In this document: one piece after another, positions 19,607 to 27,578 of the stretch
How the letters are laid out: every line of letters starts with the position of its first letter
How positions within the stretch are numbered: the stretch's first letter is position 1
Source of the DNA: Evansella halocellulosilytica
GTDB lineage: Bacteria; Bacillota; Bacilli; Bacillales; Salisediminibacteriaceae
DNA length: 64,000 bases
Assembly: GCF_002335745.1 (NCBI RefSeq)
Contig: NZ_NIST01000001.1
Coordinates: 4,092,354 to 4,156,353, forward strand
Direction of reading: 5' to 3'
Notes under the pieces: model-generated
What the model saw: only the letters and a program-made list of their open reading frames with translations
Databases searched by the model: none
Told to the model about the DNA's origin: nothing
Translations under genes and position numbers: made by a program

Positions 19607-20200
19607 ATGAGAAAAAGCTTGATTTTCTTTCTTGTGCCAATATTATTATTCATCGGATGTCGAGCTCCAGAATACGGAACAGATACGAACCCGATAGAAG
19701 CTCAACAGTACGGTGGATATGGTGGTCAAGAAATGTCAGCAAATGAAATAGCTAATCACCTTGCAAATATTAGTACACAAGTTCCAGACGTAAACAGTGC
19801 TACGGCTATTGTTCTTGGTCCTTATGCGTTAGTAGGCATTAATGTTGAAGGCGAAATCGACCAATCCGAAGTCGGTTCTATTAAATATCAAGTAGCTGAG
19901 GCATTATCTGATGACCCATATGGTGCCCAAGCTGCTGTAACAGCTGATGCTGATATTGTAAACCGTATTGAAGAAATGCGAGTCGAAATGGGACAAGGCA
20001 GACCGCTGACCGCCATTGCTGATGAATTAGCAGCGATAGTAGGCAGATTAATACCTGTCGTACCTAGTGAGGAACATCAACAAGCAGATCCGATAGAATC
20101 TAATCAAAAGCAGACATCTGAACCTGAAGGAAATGAACTAGAAGATATCCAGGACGAGCAAAGTGATGGAAGAATCAGCGATAAGAAGCGTCATGATTAG
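19607..20200 (+). CDS. ylaJ: Sporulation lipoprotein, YhcN/YlaJ family
   Basis: 197 residues. A lipoprotein signal peptide ends at LLLFIGCRA (Cys18). The middle has the YhcN/YlaJ domain, with NEIANHLANISTQVPDVNSA and the repeated modified-ferredoxin-like TAIVLGPYALVGINVEGE. The tail is acidic and low complexity. Relatives are forespore-expressed and associated with the spore inner membrane or germination. The ATG follows GTGAGGAGTATTT. Confidence 0.88.
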   Translation: MRKSLIFFLVPILLFIGCRAPEYGTDTNPIEAQQYGGYGGQEMSANEIANHLANISTQVPDVNSATAIVLGPYALVGINVEGEIDQSEVGSIKYQVAEALSDDPYGAQAAVTADADIVNRIEEMRVEMGQGRPLTAIADELAAIVGRLIPVVPSEEHQQADPIESNQKQTSEPEGNELEDIQDEQSDGRISDKKRHD

Positions 20201-20242
20201 TTAGGTGTATAAGCAAGCGTAGTCTAAAACATAAATAACGAA

Positions 20243-20284
20243 AGAGGGTGTCACCAAAAGCTATACAATTGGGACACCCTCTAA
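20243..20284. terminator. Bidirectional terminator
   Basis: AGAGGGTGTC / GACACCCTCT, with the loop beginning ACCAAAAGC, lies between converging ylaJ and the next minus-strand gene. Same family as the terminators at 59589 and 10243. Confidence 0.85.
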
Positions 20285-20289
20285 TTTTA

Positions 20290-20745
20290 TTACCCTTTTT
20301 TTATTGCTGCCATCACTTGTCTATCAAGCTTATCTGCAGCATCCTTATCATATGTTTTTTCATATTTTGGCTCTGTTGTTATTCGTGCTCCATAAAACAT
20401 AACGTCTCTGACTTCAGCAACAGATATTTCAACAAGTGCTAACTTTAAAGGAACACCTTCAATTTTTTCATGAATGATTTTAGCTTCCCCAGCAATCGCA
20501 TATGTAGACCCTGCACCAATTACTGTTAACGTAACGCGAGGCTCTTTTCTTATATTTTCAACGATCCGGGAGCGATTATCAACTGAAAAACGCACTGATT
20601 TTGAGTCATGACCGTAAACCCATGAAATGGCATTTACATTTGGCCCTCCATTTTCATGATCGACCGTGGCGATAGTGACATACCTTTCTTGTCTTAAAAG
20701 CGGTAAAAGCTCATCAGTTAATTCTGTTTCAACTTGATTTGCCAT
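20290..20745 (-). CDS. Pyridoxamine 5'-phosphate oxidase-like split-barrel protein
   Basis: 151 residues with the flavin-reductase-like split-barrel pattern: LLPLLRQERYVTIATVD near the N terminus, NVNAISWVYG, VRFSVDNRSRIVENIRKEPR and VTLTVIGAG. Such proteins bind FMN, F420 or heme; the ligand cannot be told here. ATG at 20743-20745 is preferred, preceded by AAGGAGTG; the open frame extends seven codons further without an RBS. It is not part of the B. subtilis yla order as I know it. Confidence 0.75.
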   Translation of the reverse strand: MANQVETELTDELLPLLRQERYVTIATVDHENGGPNVNAISWVYGHDSKSVRFSVDNRSRIVENIRKEPRVTLTVIGAGSTYAIAGEAKIIHEKIEGVPLKLALVEISVAEVRDVMFYGARITTEPKYEKTYDKDAADKLDRQVMAAIKKG

Positions 20746-21024
20746 ATCAGGATCACTCCTTCTCATTTCTTATAATACTACTATACCTATCTTCTTATAA
20801 AGATAAAACCACCAAAAATGATCTTTTTATAAAGAATGATACATTGGAGTATGCTTTGAGCTTTCATGACTTCCTCATTTAGAGCTACCACCTTTTTTAA
20901 ACATCCAGTTTTCACTGATATTAATCGTTCATTCACGATTTCGATGATTACATGTTATAATAATGAAAACTTGTCCATCAAAACTTATCATTTATATACA
21001 TTACCCTAAAAAACGAGGTGAATT

Positions 21025-21228
21025 ATGAGAGTAAAATGTGTAATTTGCGACATTATTGAAAATATTGATGACTACTCACCTTTAGCAAAAAAGTTGAGAA
21101 ACAGACCAATTCATACGTATATGTGTCAATCATGTTCTTCGCGAATTGAACAAAGGACAGAGGAACGAAAAGATACAGGAAACTTCAGATTATATAAAAG
21201 TCAAGACAATGAAGAAGAGTTTATTTAA
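21025..21228 (+). CDS. ylaI: YlaI, small zinc-ribbon protein (DUF2197)
   Basis: 67 residues with two CxxC knuckles: CVICDI at 5-8 and CQSCSSRI near residue 34. Full-length match in layout to YlaI. Probably binds one zinc; function unknown. ATG follows AACGAGGTGAATT. Confidence 0.85.
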   Translation: MRVKCVICDIIENIDDYSPLAKKLRNRPIHTYMCQSCSSRIEQRTEERKDTGNFRLYKSQDNEEEFI

Positions 21229-21260
21229 AGTACGTTTCCCCTTCTGCTGATACTCAAAAA

Positions 21261-21292
21261 AAGAGGTTGACCAAAAGTCAGCCTCTTTTCTC
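21261..21292. terminator. Terminator shared by ylaI and ylaH
   Basis: AAGAGGTTGAC / GTCAGCCTCTT (one G-T pair) around a CAAAA loop, followed by TTTCTC. The hairpin overlaps the ylaH stop codon at 21278-21280. Confidence 0.8.
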
Positions 21293-21628
21293 TTCTGCCA
21301 ATTCTTCTTTTTTATGTCTTCTTAACTGCAGTTTATACACACCAAGTACTAATGCTGCTACGAATAAAGATTCAATAATCGGTAGTGTTAATGCTAAAAA
21401 GGTAATAAAGATGTTTCCAAAAAGCATCATGACGTAAACGATGACGGTCTTTAATATCGGCAGTTTTCGAGCAAATCCTAAGTTAAAAACAATAATCGTT
21501 AATACATTGGTCATAATGTATAAAACAGTAAAGGCAAACAAGAAATTTTCAGGGTTTGTCGCACCTAACCATTCTGCAATCGGGGTCATATTCGGCGCAC
21601 TCTCAAGAGTGCTTGTTGCAAGAAACAT
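21278..21628 (-). CDS. ylaH: YlaH-like membrane protein
   Basis: 116 residues, three hydrophobic helices (about 27-45, 52-72, 75-95) and a basic/acidic tail. It matches YlaH by size, topology and position beside ylaI. Function unknown. The ATG at 21626-21628 follows AGGAGTG; the open frame reaches further upstream only through that site. typA (ylaG), which follows in B. subtilis, is missing here. Confidence 0.82.
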   Translation of the reverse strand: MFLATSTLESAPNMTPIAEWLGATNPENFLFAFTVLYIMTNVLTIIVFNLGFARKLPILKTVIVYVMMLFGNIFITFLALTLPIIESLFVAALVLGVYKLQLRRHKKEELAEEKRG

Positions 21629-21778
21629 GAATGTCACTCCTATTATTTCAGTCAATAATTTTTGTCAATATTAGACTACCTGATTATTATATCATAAGAT
21701 GAAACAGCGATGATACTCGCCTAACATCTTTTATATGTATTCGTTTTCGTATAAAATATAGAAAGGGAGGTTTGATTC

Positions 21779-21964
21779 ATGAGATCATTTGATATAATAT
21801 TCTTCTTACTAGCGTTATTTGGTACTGCAGGCTTGCTCGGGGTTGGAATCGGGATTGCTGAGGAAAGTGTTCTTATTATTTTAGCATCAATTGTTGTGTT
21901 TATCGTAACACTTGGTGGAGGATTTGCACGTAAGAAAAAGATTAGAGAAGAAGGACGAGCATAA
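21779..21964 (+). CDS. ylaF: YlaF-like small membrane protein (DUF5325)
   Basis: 61 residues, two membrane helices and a KKKIREEG tail, very close in plan to B. subtilis YlaF. The ATG is preceded by AAAGGGAGG. In B. subtilis typA separates ylaF from ylaH; here only 150 bp lie between them. Function unknown. Confidence 0.75.
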   Translation: MRSFDIIFFLLALFGTAGLLGVGIGIAEESVLIILASIVVFIVTLGGGFARKKKIREEGRA

Positions 21965-21976
21965 AGCTCGTCTTTT

Positions 21977-22759
21977 TTATTCTTTATGAATTTCATTTAA
22001 TATTGTACTATGAATCTCAGGGCTAGCTGCTAACAACGTGTCTTTACTTAAAAATGTTAAACGATCACCTCGATAATTCGTTGCTTTTCCACCGACCTCT
22101 TTGATTAACACTGCTCCTGCTGCCATGTCCCATGGGGCTAAATTAAAACTAATATATGCATCCAGTCTTCCAGCGGCAACATAAGCCATTTCCAACGAAG
22201 CCGCACCATAAGATCGTAAACCGCGTGAATTCTCTACTAGCTTTTCTAAACGCCGGTCTTTTAACATCCATCCAGCATTAAAGCTTAAAATTGATTCTTC
22301 CATATTCACTTTATCTAAAGGCTTTAGTTTCCGATCATTTAAATAAGCCCCTTCTCCTTGCAATGCAGTAAACATCTCATCATGCATGACATCATATACA
22401 ATGCCGATTTTGCCGATCCCTTCGTGGTAGATTCCTACTGAAACAGCAAAGTAACTTTCCTGGTGGACAAAATTAACTGTCCCATCTATCGGGTCTAAAA
22501 TCCAGACAGTTTCATTTAAGTCGTGAATATGTTGAGCAGTCCCCTCTTCGCCCATTAATCGATGACTTGGAAAAGAATCCATTAATTTCTTTTGAAAAAA
22601 ACGCTCTACCCCTTTATCAACATCTGTAACTAAATCATGCTGATGAGCTTTTGTAGAAATATGGAAGCTTTTCACCATTTCAGATTTTATGTATTGTCCT
22701 GCCTCTTTCGTCCAATTGATCGCTTGATTATAAATCTGATTCCACTCTTGTTTAGTCAC
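21977..22759 (-). CDS. suhB: Inositol monophosphatase family protein (YktC)
   Basis: 260 residues. Metal-dependent phosphatase of the SuhB/IMPase family: LVTDVDKGVERFFQ, MGEEG (metal-binding Glu), VWILDPIDGTVNFVHQ (the DPIDGT motif), and the C-terminal APWDMAAGAVLIKEVGG. Starts with a GTG (22757-22759) downstream of GAGGAGG; spacing is about 12, rather long, and no better start in frame is seen. Substrate may be inositol phosphate or another sugar phosphate. Confidence 0.9.
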   Translation of the reverse strand: MTKQEWNQIYNQAINWTKEAGQYIKSEMVKSFHISTKAHQHDLVTDVDKGVERFFQKKLMDSFPSHRLMGEEGTAQHIHDLNETVWILDPIDGTVNFVHQESYFAVSVGIYHEGIGKIGIVYDVMHDEMFTALQGEGAYLNDRKLKPLDKVNMEESILSFNAGWMLKDRRLEKLVENSRGLRSYGAASLEMAYVAAGRLDAYISFNLAPWDMAAGAVLIKEVGGKATNYRGDRLTFLSKDTLLAASPEIHSTILNEIHKE

Positions 22760-22879
22760 GAAAACATCTGCCTCCTCTATACATAGAACATCTTATACAT
22801 ATATCACACATTCGGCTCTCTGTACAAATATTAGTATGTCTAAAATGACACCGGTTAAAAATTAATTCGTGCACAGAAA

Positions 22880-22914
22880 GAAAACCCGGCGATTGCCGAG
22901 CCTTCATATGAAGG
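22880..22914 (-). terminator. Possible terminator after ykzI
   Basis: On the minus strand CGGCAATCGCCGGG followed by TTTTCTTTC resembles a terminator; next to it lies a perfect 14-bp palindrome CCTTCATATGAAGG (22901-22914). About 90 bases beyond ykzI. A small regulatory RNA is an alternative. Confidence 0.4.
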
Positions 22915-23001
22915 TTAGTCCTTGTTCAAGTGGTTTTAATAGATAGATGTTCCCCATTCATCAATCATGAAATATTGCTGCATACGAAACAGAATAAATG
23001 A

Positions 23002-23190
23002 TTAAGGTTCCAGTCGAAGCCATTCACACCTAAGTTTTTCAAGCTTCTTAATACTAGCTTCAATTTGTTCTCTCTCATTTGCTTTTATTGCATCATGCAA
23101 CGTCATTAGCTCATAGTCAATCTCCATTTTCAAAACGGGGATCCGCCTTTCACCGTCTCTTCTTTTTAACGTTTGAATGACCTTTTCCAA
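23002..23190 (-). CDS. ykzI: YkzI-like small helical protein
   Basis: 62 residues, predicted helical and highly charged. A TTG start follows AAGGGGTG. Named from position between yktC and yktB as in B. subtilis and from matching size. Function unknown. Confidence 0.65.
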   Translation of the reverse strand: MEKVIQTLKRRDGERRIPVLKMEIDYELMTLHDAIKANEREQIEASIKKLEKLRCEWLRLEP

Positions 23191-23490
23191 GATTTACACC
23201 CCTTTTCGATTTCACTTTCAACCAATCCTAATAACGTACGATATGTGAACCAAACACGACTTCAGTGGTAATTAATATAGAATATGAAGCAGCTTATGAT
23301 TTTGGTACGCTTTCTTATTTGTTAATTTTTAAATACCACAATGAGCACTAGCTTAAACCTCTTGAGACAGTTCCATATTCACGGTAATAAAAATTACCAC
23401 CTTATCAAATCGTATGATTTGAAGTTTGAAAGTGAAACAGCTAACATAACGATGTAAGCAAAAGATGTCGAATAAAGGAGTTGAATATAG
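23191..23490. other. Gene-free stretch between ykzI and yktB
   Basis: About 300 bp between divergent genes. I see no RNA gene, repeat or convincing promoter pair in it. Confidence 0.5.
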
Positions 23491-24111
23491 ATGACACAAT
23501 TTTCAGGATTTCATAAAGAAGACTTTGACGTATTTCATATCGAAGGTCTTGAAGCAAGAATGGAAGGCATTCAAAAGCGTATTCAGCCTAAATTTGAAGC
23601 AATTGCAGCGGAGATTAATTCTGATCTATCTGAATTTGTTGGCAATGAAATGTATTTACATGTAGCACGGCATGCAAGAAGAAAAGTAAACCCACCAAAC
23701 GATACTTGGTCAGCTTATTGTCATAACAGACGAGGGTATAAAAAACACCCCCACTTTCAAGTAGGCCTTTTCGATGACCATCTGTTTATTTGGCTCGCTT
23801 TTATTTATGAGTTACCAAATAAATCGAATATTGCTCAAACATTTTTAGAAGATCAAGATTCCATTATCGAAAATGTCCCTAGTGATTACGTCATATCGTT
23901 AGATCATATGAAAAAAGATGCTGAATCACTTGGTACAATTGACTTGCAGCATGCATTAGAACGGTTCCGCGATGTGAAAAAAGCAGAATTTTTAATCGGG
24001 CGTCATATTAAGGCAGATGATCCAATTTTACAAAACGGAAAAGAACTTATAAGTTATATTCTAAACACGTTTAAAACGTTAACACCATTATATAAAATGT
24101 CGATGAGATAA
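23491..24111 (+). CDS. yktB: YktB, DUF1054 family
   Basis: 206 residues. Full-length match in character to DUF1054/UPF0637: starts MTQFSGFHKEDFDVFHIEGL, contains GNEMYLHVARHARRKVNPPN and the HPHFQVGLFDDHLFIWLA core. Structures of this family exist but no activity is known. ATG follows AAAGGAGTTG at good spacing. Convergent with yktA. Confidence 0.9.
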   Translation: MTQFSGFHKEDFDVFHIEGLEARMEGIQKRIQPKFEAIAAEINSDLSEFVGNEMYLHVARHARRKVNPPNDTWSAYCHNRRGYKKHPHFQVGLFDDHLFIWLAFIYELPNKSNIAQTFLEDQDSIIENVPSDYVISLDHMKKDAESLGTIDLQHALERFRDVKKAEFLIGRHIKADDPILQNGKELISYILNTFKTLTPLYKMSMR

Positions 24112-24133
24112 GAATAAAATATGTCTCACCAAA

Positions 24134-24173
24134 AAGAAGCGTCAAAAGTAACTACTCCGACGCTTCTTTTATT
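24134..24173. terminator. Bidirectional terminator between yktB and yktA
   Basis: AAGAAGCGTC / GACGCTTCTT stem with a 15-nt loop starting AAAAG, then TTATT. Confidence 0.85.
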
Positions 24174-24447
24174 ACATTTTAACAATTGTTTCAGGTTCTT
24201 CCTTTTTAGCTTGTTGAACGACATGATACGGCGATTGACCAGTTTGATCTTGATAATCCTTAAACGATTGTTTTTCCTCAGATTTTGATGGAACAATTTC
24301 TTTAAACCTCCGATAAAGGCCGATTAATAAATCGCGGTCTACTCCTTTTTTATAAGCTTGATCAACAGCTTCATAAAAATGAATCACATCTACTACTTCA
24401 TCTTTTGACCAATCGTAGGAAATAGGAAAACTCACTTCATTTTTCAT
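24172..24447 (-). CDS. yktA: YktA, UPF0223 family
   Basis: 91 residues. Recognised by FPISYDWSKDEVVDVIHFYEA and YRRFKEIVPSKSEEKQ, features of UPF0223. Small, helical, cytoplasmic. The ATG at 24445-24447 follows GGGGTG; a GTG three codons earlier lies in the ribosome site. Function unknown. Position beside yktB and speA as in B. subtilis. Confidence 0.87.
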   Translation of the reverse strand: MKNEVSFPISYDWSKDEVVDVIHFYEAVDQAYKKGVDRDLLIGLYRRFKEIVPSKSEEKQSFKDYQDQTGQSPYHVVQQAKKEEPETIVKM

Positions 24448-24631
24448 CTGAAACACCCCAAATATGTCTATTTGCTTTTCGTTAACATTTTGATATACTC
24501 AAGTTTGTTTTTATGAAACAACTGCATTTTAACATGAACGACATTTCCTTTCTATATTTACCAAAATAACTTGATCATAAAAGTTTAGAAACATAAAGGA
24601 AGCGTACGCTAAAAAGTATGAGGTGATAGTT

Positions 24632-26116
24632 TTGAACAGAAATCAAATGAAGACCCCATTATTTGATGGTCTTTTGCAACATATTCAACAAAATCCAATC
24701 CAATTTCATATCCCCGGGCATAAAGGTGGGGCTGGAATGGATCCTTCTTTCAGGGAATTTATCGGATCTAACGCACTATCCTTAGATTTAATTAACATTT
24801 CTCCGTTAGATGATCTCCACCATCCAGACGGGATTATTAAGGAAGCACAACAATTAGCTGCCGATGCTTTCGGAGCAGACGAAACTTTTTTTTCTGTTCA
24901 AGGGACAAGCGGTGCAATTATGACGATGATTATGAGTGTATGCGGACCGGGGGAAAAAATTATCGTACCTCGTAACGTTCATAAATCGATTATGTCAGCA
25001 ATCGTTTTTTCAGGTGCAACACCGATTTTTATTCATCCTGAAATTGATAAAACGTTAGGGATCTCACACGGAATCACGGTAGAAGCGGTTAAAAAAGCGC
25101 TGCATGCTCATCCAGATGCTAAAGGGCTGCTAGTTATCAATCCTACTTATTTCGGTGTTTCTGCAAATTTAAAAGCAATCGTTTCACTCGCCCACAGTTA
25201 CGACATTCCAGTACTTGTGGATGAGGCACACGGTGTTCATATACACTTTCATGATAAACTGCCACTCTCAGCGATGCAGGCTGGAGCAGATATGGCAGCA
25301 ACAAGTGTTCATAAATTAGGCGGATCTTTAACGCAGAGCTCTGTACTAAATATTCAAGGAGATAGAGTATCTAAACACAGAGTCCAAAGTATCATTAGTA
25401 TGCTGACGACAACCTCCACTTCGTATATTTTATTAGCATCGTTAGACGCAGCAAGACGGCATCTCGTCATGAATGGCGAAGAGCTGTTATCAGAAACGAT
25501 ATCACTAGCCTATAAAACACGAAATGCGCTCAATCGAATTAATGGGATCTATTGTCCTGGAAATGAGCTTTTAGATGATAAGGCAATCTTTGATGTTGAC
25601 CCAACGAAAATCATTATATCTGTAAAAGACCTTGGTGTTTCAGGCTACGATGTTGAAGTGTGGCTTAGAGAGAATTATCAAATTGAAGTCGAACTAAGTG
25701 ATTTATACAATATTTTGTGTATCATTACTTTCGGTGATACCGAAGAGAAAACGAACAAATTAATCGAAGCATTAACAAAATTGTCACTGGAGCAATTAGG
25801 TATAATTGAGAAGAAGGAGCGTAAACACGTTAACGTATATGTTCCTAACATTCCAACATTGTCATTCTCCCCTCGGGATGCCTTCTATGCTGAAACTGAA
25901 CTTATCGTACTTGAAAATTCAGATGGAAGAGTTAGTGCTGAATTTGTAATGGTATATCCGCCAGGTATTCCCATATTAATTCCGGGCGAAATTATCGATA
26001 AAGAAAACTTAGATTACATTGCTAAAAATATCGAAGCTGGCCTTCCTGTACAAGGACCTGAAGATCCGACTTTAAAAACGATAAGAGTAATAAATGAACG
26101 AAAACCAATCGTTTAA
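24632..26116 (+). CDS. speA: Orn/Lys/Arg decarboxylase family, probably arginine decarboxylase (SpeA)
   Basis: 494 residues. PLP-dependent fold type I enzyme: IPGHKGGAG, the large domain with TSGAIMTMIM, DEAHGVHIHF, and the Schiff-base lysine in SVHKLGGSLTQSS near residue 230. The C-terminal domain ends PPGIPILIPGE. In B. subtilis the orthologue makes agmatine from arginine, the first step to polyamines. Identification as SpeA rather than lysine decarboxylase rests on synteny with yktA and SR1. TTG at 24632 follows GAGGTGAT; ATG at 24647 is an alternative. Confidence 0.9.
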   Translation: MNRNQMKTPLFDGLLQHIQQNPIQFHIPGHKGGAGMDPSFREFIGSNALSLDLINISPLDDLHHPDGIIKEAQQLAADAFGADETFFSVQGTSGAIMTMIMSVCGPGEKIIVPRNVHKSIMSAIVFSGATPIFIHPEIDKTLGISHGITVEAVKKALHAHPDAKGLLVINPTYFGVSANLKAIVSLAHSYDIPVLVDEAHGVHIHFHDKLPLSAMQAGADMAATSVHKLGGSLTQSSVLNIQGDRVSKHRVQSIISMLTTTSTSYILLASLDAARRHLVMNGEELLSETISLAYKTRNALNRINGIYCPGNELLDDKAIFDVDPTKIIISVKDLGVSGYDVEVWLRENYQIEVELSDLYNILCIITFGDTEEKTNKLIEALTKLSLEQLGIIEKKERKHVNVYVPNIPTLSFSPRDAFYAETELIVLENSDGRVSAEFVMVYPPGIPILIPGEIIDKENLDYIAKNIEAGLPVQGPEDPTLKTIRVINERKPIV

Positions 26117-26122
26117 TAAAGT

Positions 26123-26165
26123 CTCGAGAAATAGACTGGCCACCCCACCGTTTGGTGAAGGCCAT
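26123..26165 (+). terminator. Probable terminator of speA
   Basis: TCGAGAA ... TGGCC ... GGCCA-TTCTCGA forms a two-part hairpin directly after the speA stop; only a weak T-rich stretch follows. Confidence 0.55.
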
Positions 26166-26189
26166 TCTCGATTGATTGTGATTATTTAA

Positions 26190-26400
26190 ATACACTCGCT
26201 TGCAATCCTGAGCACAAGTGTGACATCGTGCTGCACTTCATTTGCATTCGTAGTGCCTTCTTTCTACGGGCAGAGCTTCAGCTAATCGGGGGAAACCACT
26301 CCGATGGATCTTCAGCGCTTTTTTGACAATCAACTTAAAAATCTAAAACGATGATTGGAACCATTTTTTAGTTATTTTGGACTAGTTATGTCCCAGCCTT
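26190..26400. repeat. Dispersed repeat plus solo IS1182-type end
   Basis: 26205-26330 is another copy of the element seen at 2590-2700 and 38395-38520 (GCACAAGTGTGACATCGTGC ... GTAGTGCCTTCTTTCTACGG). 26353-26396 (GATTGGAACCATTTTTTAG ... CTAGTTATGTCCCAGCC) is the reverse complement of the IS1182 relic end at 43912-43970. No coding potential. Confidence 0.7.
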
Positions 26401-26465
26401 TTATAAAATTCGACGTCGCTATTGCGGACGTTTTTACCGACATATGTTGATATTTAAACCTCATA

Positions 26466-26509
26466 GAAAAACGAGCTGGGATATGATTCATACATTTCCA
26501 GCTCGTTTT
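26466..26509 (-). terminator. Terminator of the SR1-type RNA
   Basis: Thirteen-bp stem AAAAACGAGCTGG / CCAGCTCGTTTTT around a 17-18 nt loop; a U-rich tail is available on both strands. On the minus strand it follows the SR1P frame by about 40 bases. Confidence 0.85.
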
Positions 26510-26546
26510 TCCCATCTCAATTTTGCTAGGACGGACTCAACATTTA

Positions 26547-26675
26547 TTATGCCTCGTTAGTATCTACTTGCTTTTCTTCTCCACAATTGCAACAACTTCC
26601 ATATAAAACAGATACTTTTTCATCTTCGTACCATTCGATGATTTGATCACAAGTTTGACAGATGATGCTTCCCAT
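26547..26675 (-). CDS. sr1P: SR1P, GapA-binding peptide
   Basis: 42 residues, encoded within the SR1-type RNA. It has two cysteine pairs, ICQTCDQ at 5-11 and SCCNCGEE at 27-34, a likely zinc site, and an EDEKVSVLYG core as in SR1P of Bacillus. SR1P binds glyceraldehyde-3-phosphate dehydrogenase GapA and promotes its link with RNase J1, which is also encoded in this window at 42231. Excellent ribosome site: AAAAGGAG eight bases before the ATG. It ends in TAA. Confidence 0.88.
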   Translation of the reverse strand: MGSIICQTCDQIIEWYEDEKVSVLYGSCCNCGEEKQVDTNEA

Positions 26676-26699
26676 GAATGACACTCCTTTTCTTTAAAA

Positions 26700-26713
26700 T
26701 GAAAGCGTTTTAC
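26700..26713. promoter_or_regulatory. cre-like CcpA site in the SR1 leader
   Basis: TGAAAGCGTTTTAC agrees with the catabolite-responsive element consensus except at its last two bases. It overlaps the first bases of the predicted transcript, where CcpA binding would block transcription. CcpA is a known minor repressor of SR1 in B. subtilis. Confidence 0.55.
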
Positions 26714-26723
26714 CGTTATCTTT

Positions 26724-26770
26724 ATTTTAGTATGTCACATTCTGAATGTCAATCCATTTTGTATATCACA
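26724..26770 (-). promoter_or_regulatory. SR1 promoter with two CcpN-like boxes
   Basis: On the minus strand: TTGACA (26747-26752), 17-bp spacer, TAAAAT (26724-26729). Two 11-mers fit TRTGHYATAYW, the CcpN operator consensus as I remember it: TGTGATATACA (26760-26770) upstream of -35 and TGTGACATACT (26729-26739) in the spacer touching -10. CcpN represses SR1 during glycolytic growth. Confidence 0.7.
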
Positions 26771-26842
26771 TTTAAGGGAAATGTGTCCATTTTAATAATA
26801 TTTTCCTACTGCTTAGTATCACTTATTGTAGGCAAAAAGAAA

Positions 26843-26861
26843 AACCCGATTATACCGGGTT
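26843..26861 (-). terminator. Terminator, minus strand
   Basis: AACCCG / CGGGTT hairpin followed on the minus strand by TTTTCTTTTT. It would stop transcripts coming from the GAF-like gene at 27023 before they reach SR1. Confidence 0.65.
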
Positions 26862-26873
26862 AATAATAATGAC

Positions 26874-27022
26874 CTGAATCCGTGATGAAGTAAATTGTAC
26901 TTTGTAAGAACCTTAATAATCTTTCGATTTAACATAATTGGATAATGACTCGCATCCGTTACTGGTGGACGCTTTCACTCCAAAGTACAAGTGCGACATC
27001 TTCTCGTGCTGCACTTAATGAT
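26874..27022. repeat. Dispersed repeat copy
   Basis: CCTGAATCCGTGATGAAGTAA (first block, shared with 14022) followed by a half copy of the GGTGGACGCTTTCACTCCAA ... CTCGTGCTGCAC element. No gene. Confidence 0.65.
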
Positions 27023-27463
27023 TTAAAATGTCAGCCGCTTCGCCTCAATAAAACGGACTACCTCGTTTACAAATTCTAAATCTTGATTCGTAATCGGATA
27101 ATCAGATTCTAATATATTAAAACATATAGCATATTTTAATATACCATCTTCATATACAGGAGCAATTGTAGCTTGCTCTCCATTTTTCTTCAATAATATA
27201 GATGCTTGCAGATGACAAACTTTTATAAAACCTAGGCCAAAGTGTTCTTTCGTATTTGTCCGTTCACCATTTTCCAACAAAAACGTCCTTCTATATGTAT
27301 TGGAATGTTGATTATATTGATAAATGGATATCATACATTTTTTATTAACCGTTGTATATATGGCATTCAGTACTTTTTTCATAAAATCAGTAGAGTTTGC
27401 TGAATAATCATAGGCAAGACCAACTTCCAGCCTTAATTGATCTAACAGATCGGATTTTCTCAT
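27023..27463 (-). CDS. Small GAF-like domain protein
   Basis: 146 residues, no signal or membrane segment. The second half (ATIAPVYEDGILKYAICFNI ... NQDLEFVNEVVRFIEA) has the pattern of the end of a GAF domain; the first half is helical. Too short for a full sensor protein. ATG at 27461-27463 follows GTGAGGTG. No partner gene beside it; a repeat begins one base after its stop. Function unknown. Confidence 0.55.
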   Translation of the reverse strand: MRKSDLLDQLRLEVGLAYDYSANSTDFMKKVLNAIYTTVNKKCMISIYQYNQHSNTYRRTFLLENGERTNTKEHFGLGFIKVCHLQASILLKKNGEQATIAPVYEDGILKYAICFNILESDYPITNQDLEFVNEVVRFIEAKRLTF

Positions 27464-27578
27464 AGATCTGCACCTCACTTTTCGTTACTACATAACGTTC
27501 ATAAATAAAGTTGTTATACAGTATAGCATAATGATATCAAGATGGTTGTCGCCTTTTGTCAATAGAATAAATAAGTTT

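Larger units (their letters stand above)
26466..26717 (-). ncRNA. sr1: SR1-type dual-function small RNA
   Basis: A strong sigma-A promoter (26724-26752), a 43-codon peptide frame and a terminator bound a transcript of about 250 nt. In B. subtilis SR1 (205 nt) is encoded next to speA, base-pairs with ahrC mRNA and also encodes the peptide SR1P that binds GapA. The location beside speA, the peptide and the CcpN-type operator all agree. The base-pairing function is inferred, not shown. Transcript ends are estimates from the -10 box and the hairpin. Confidence 0.75.
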
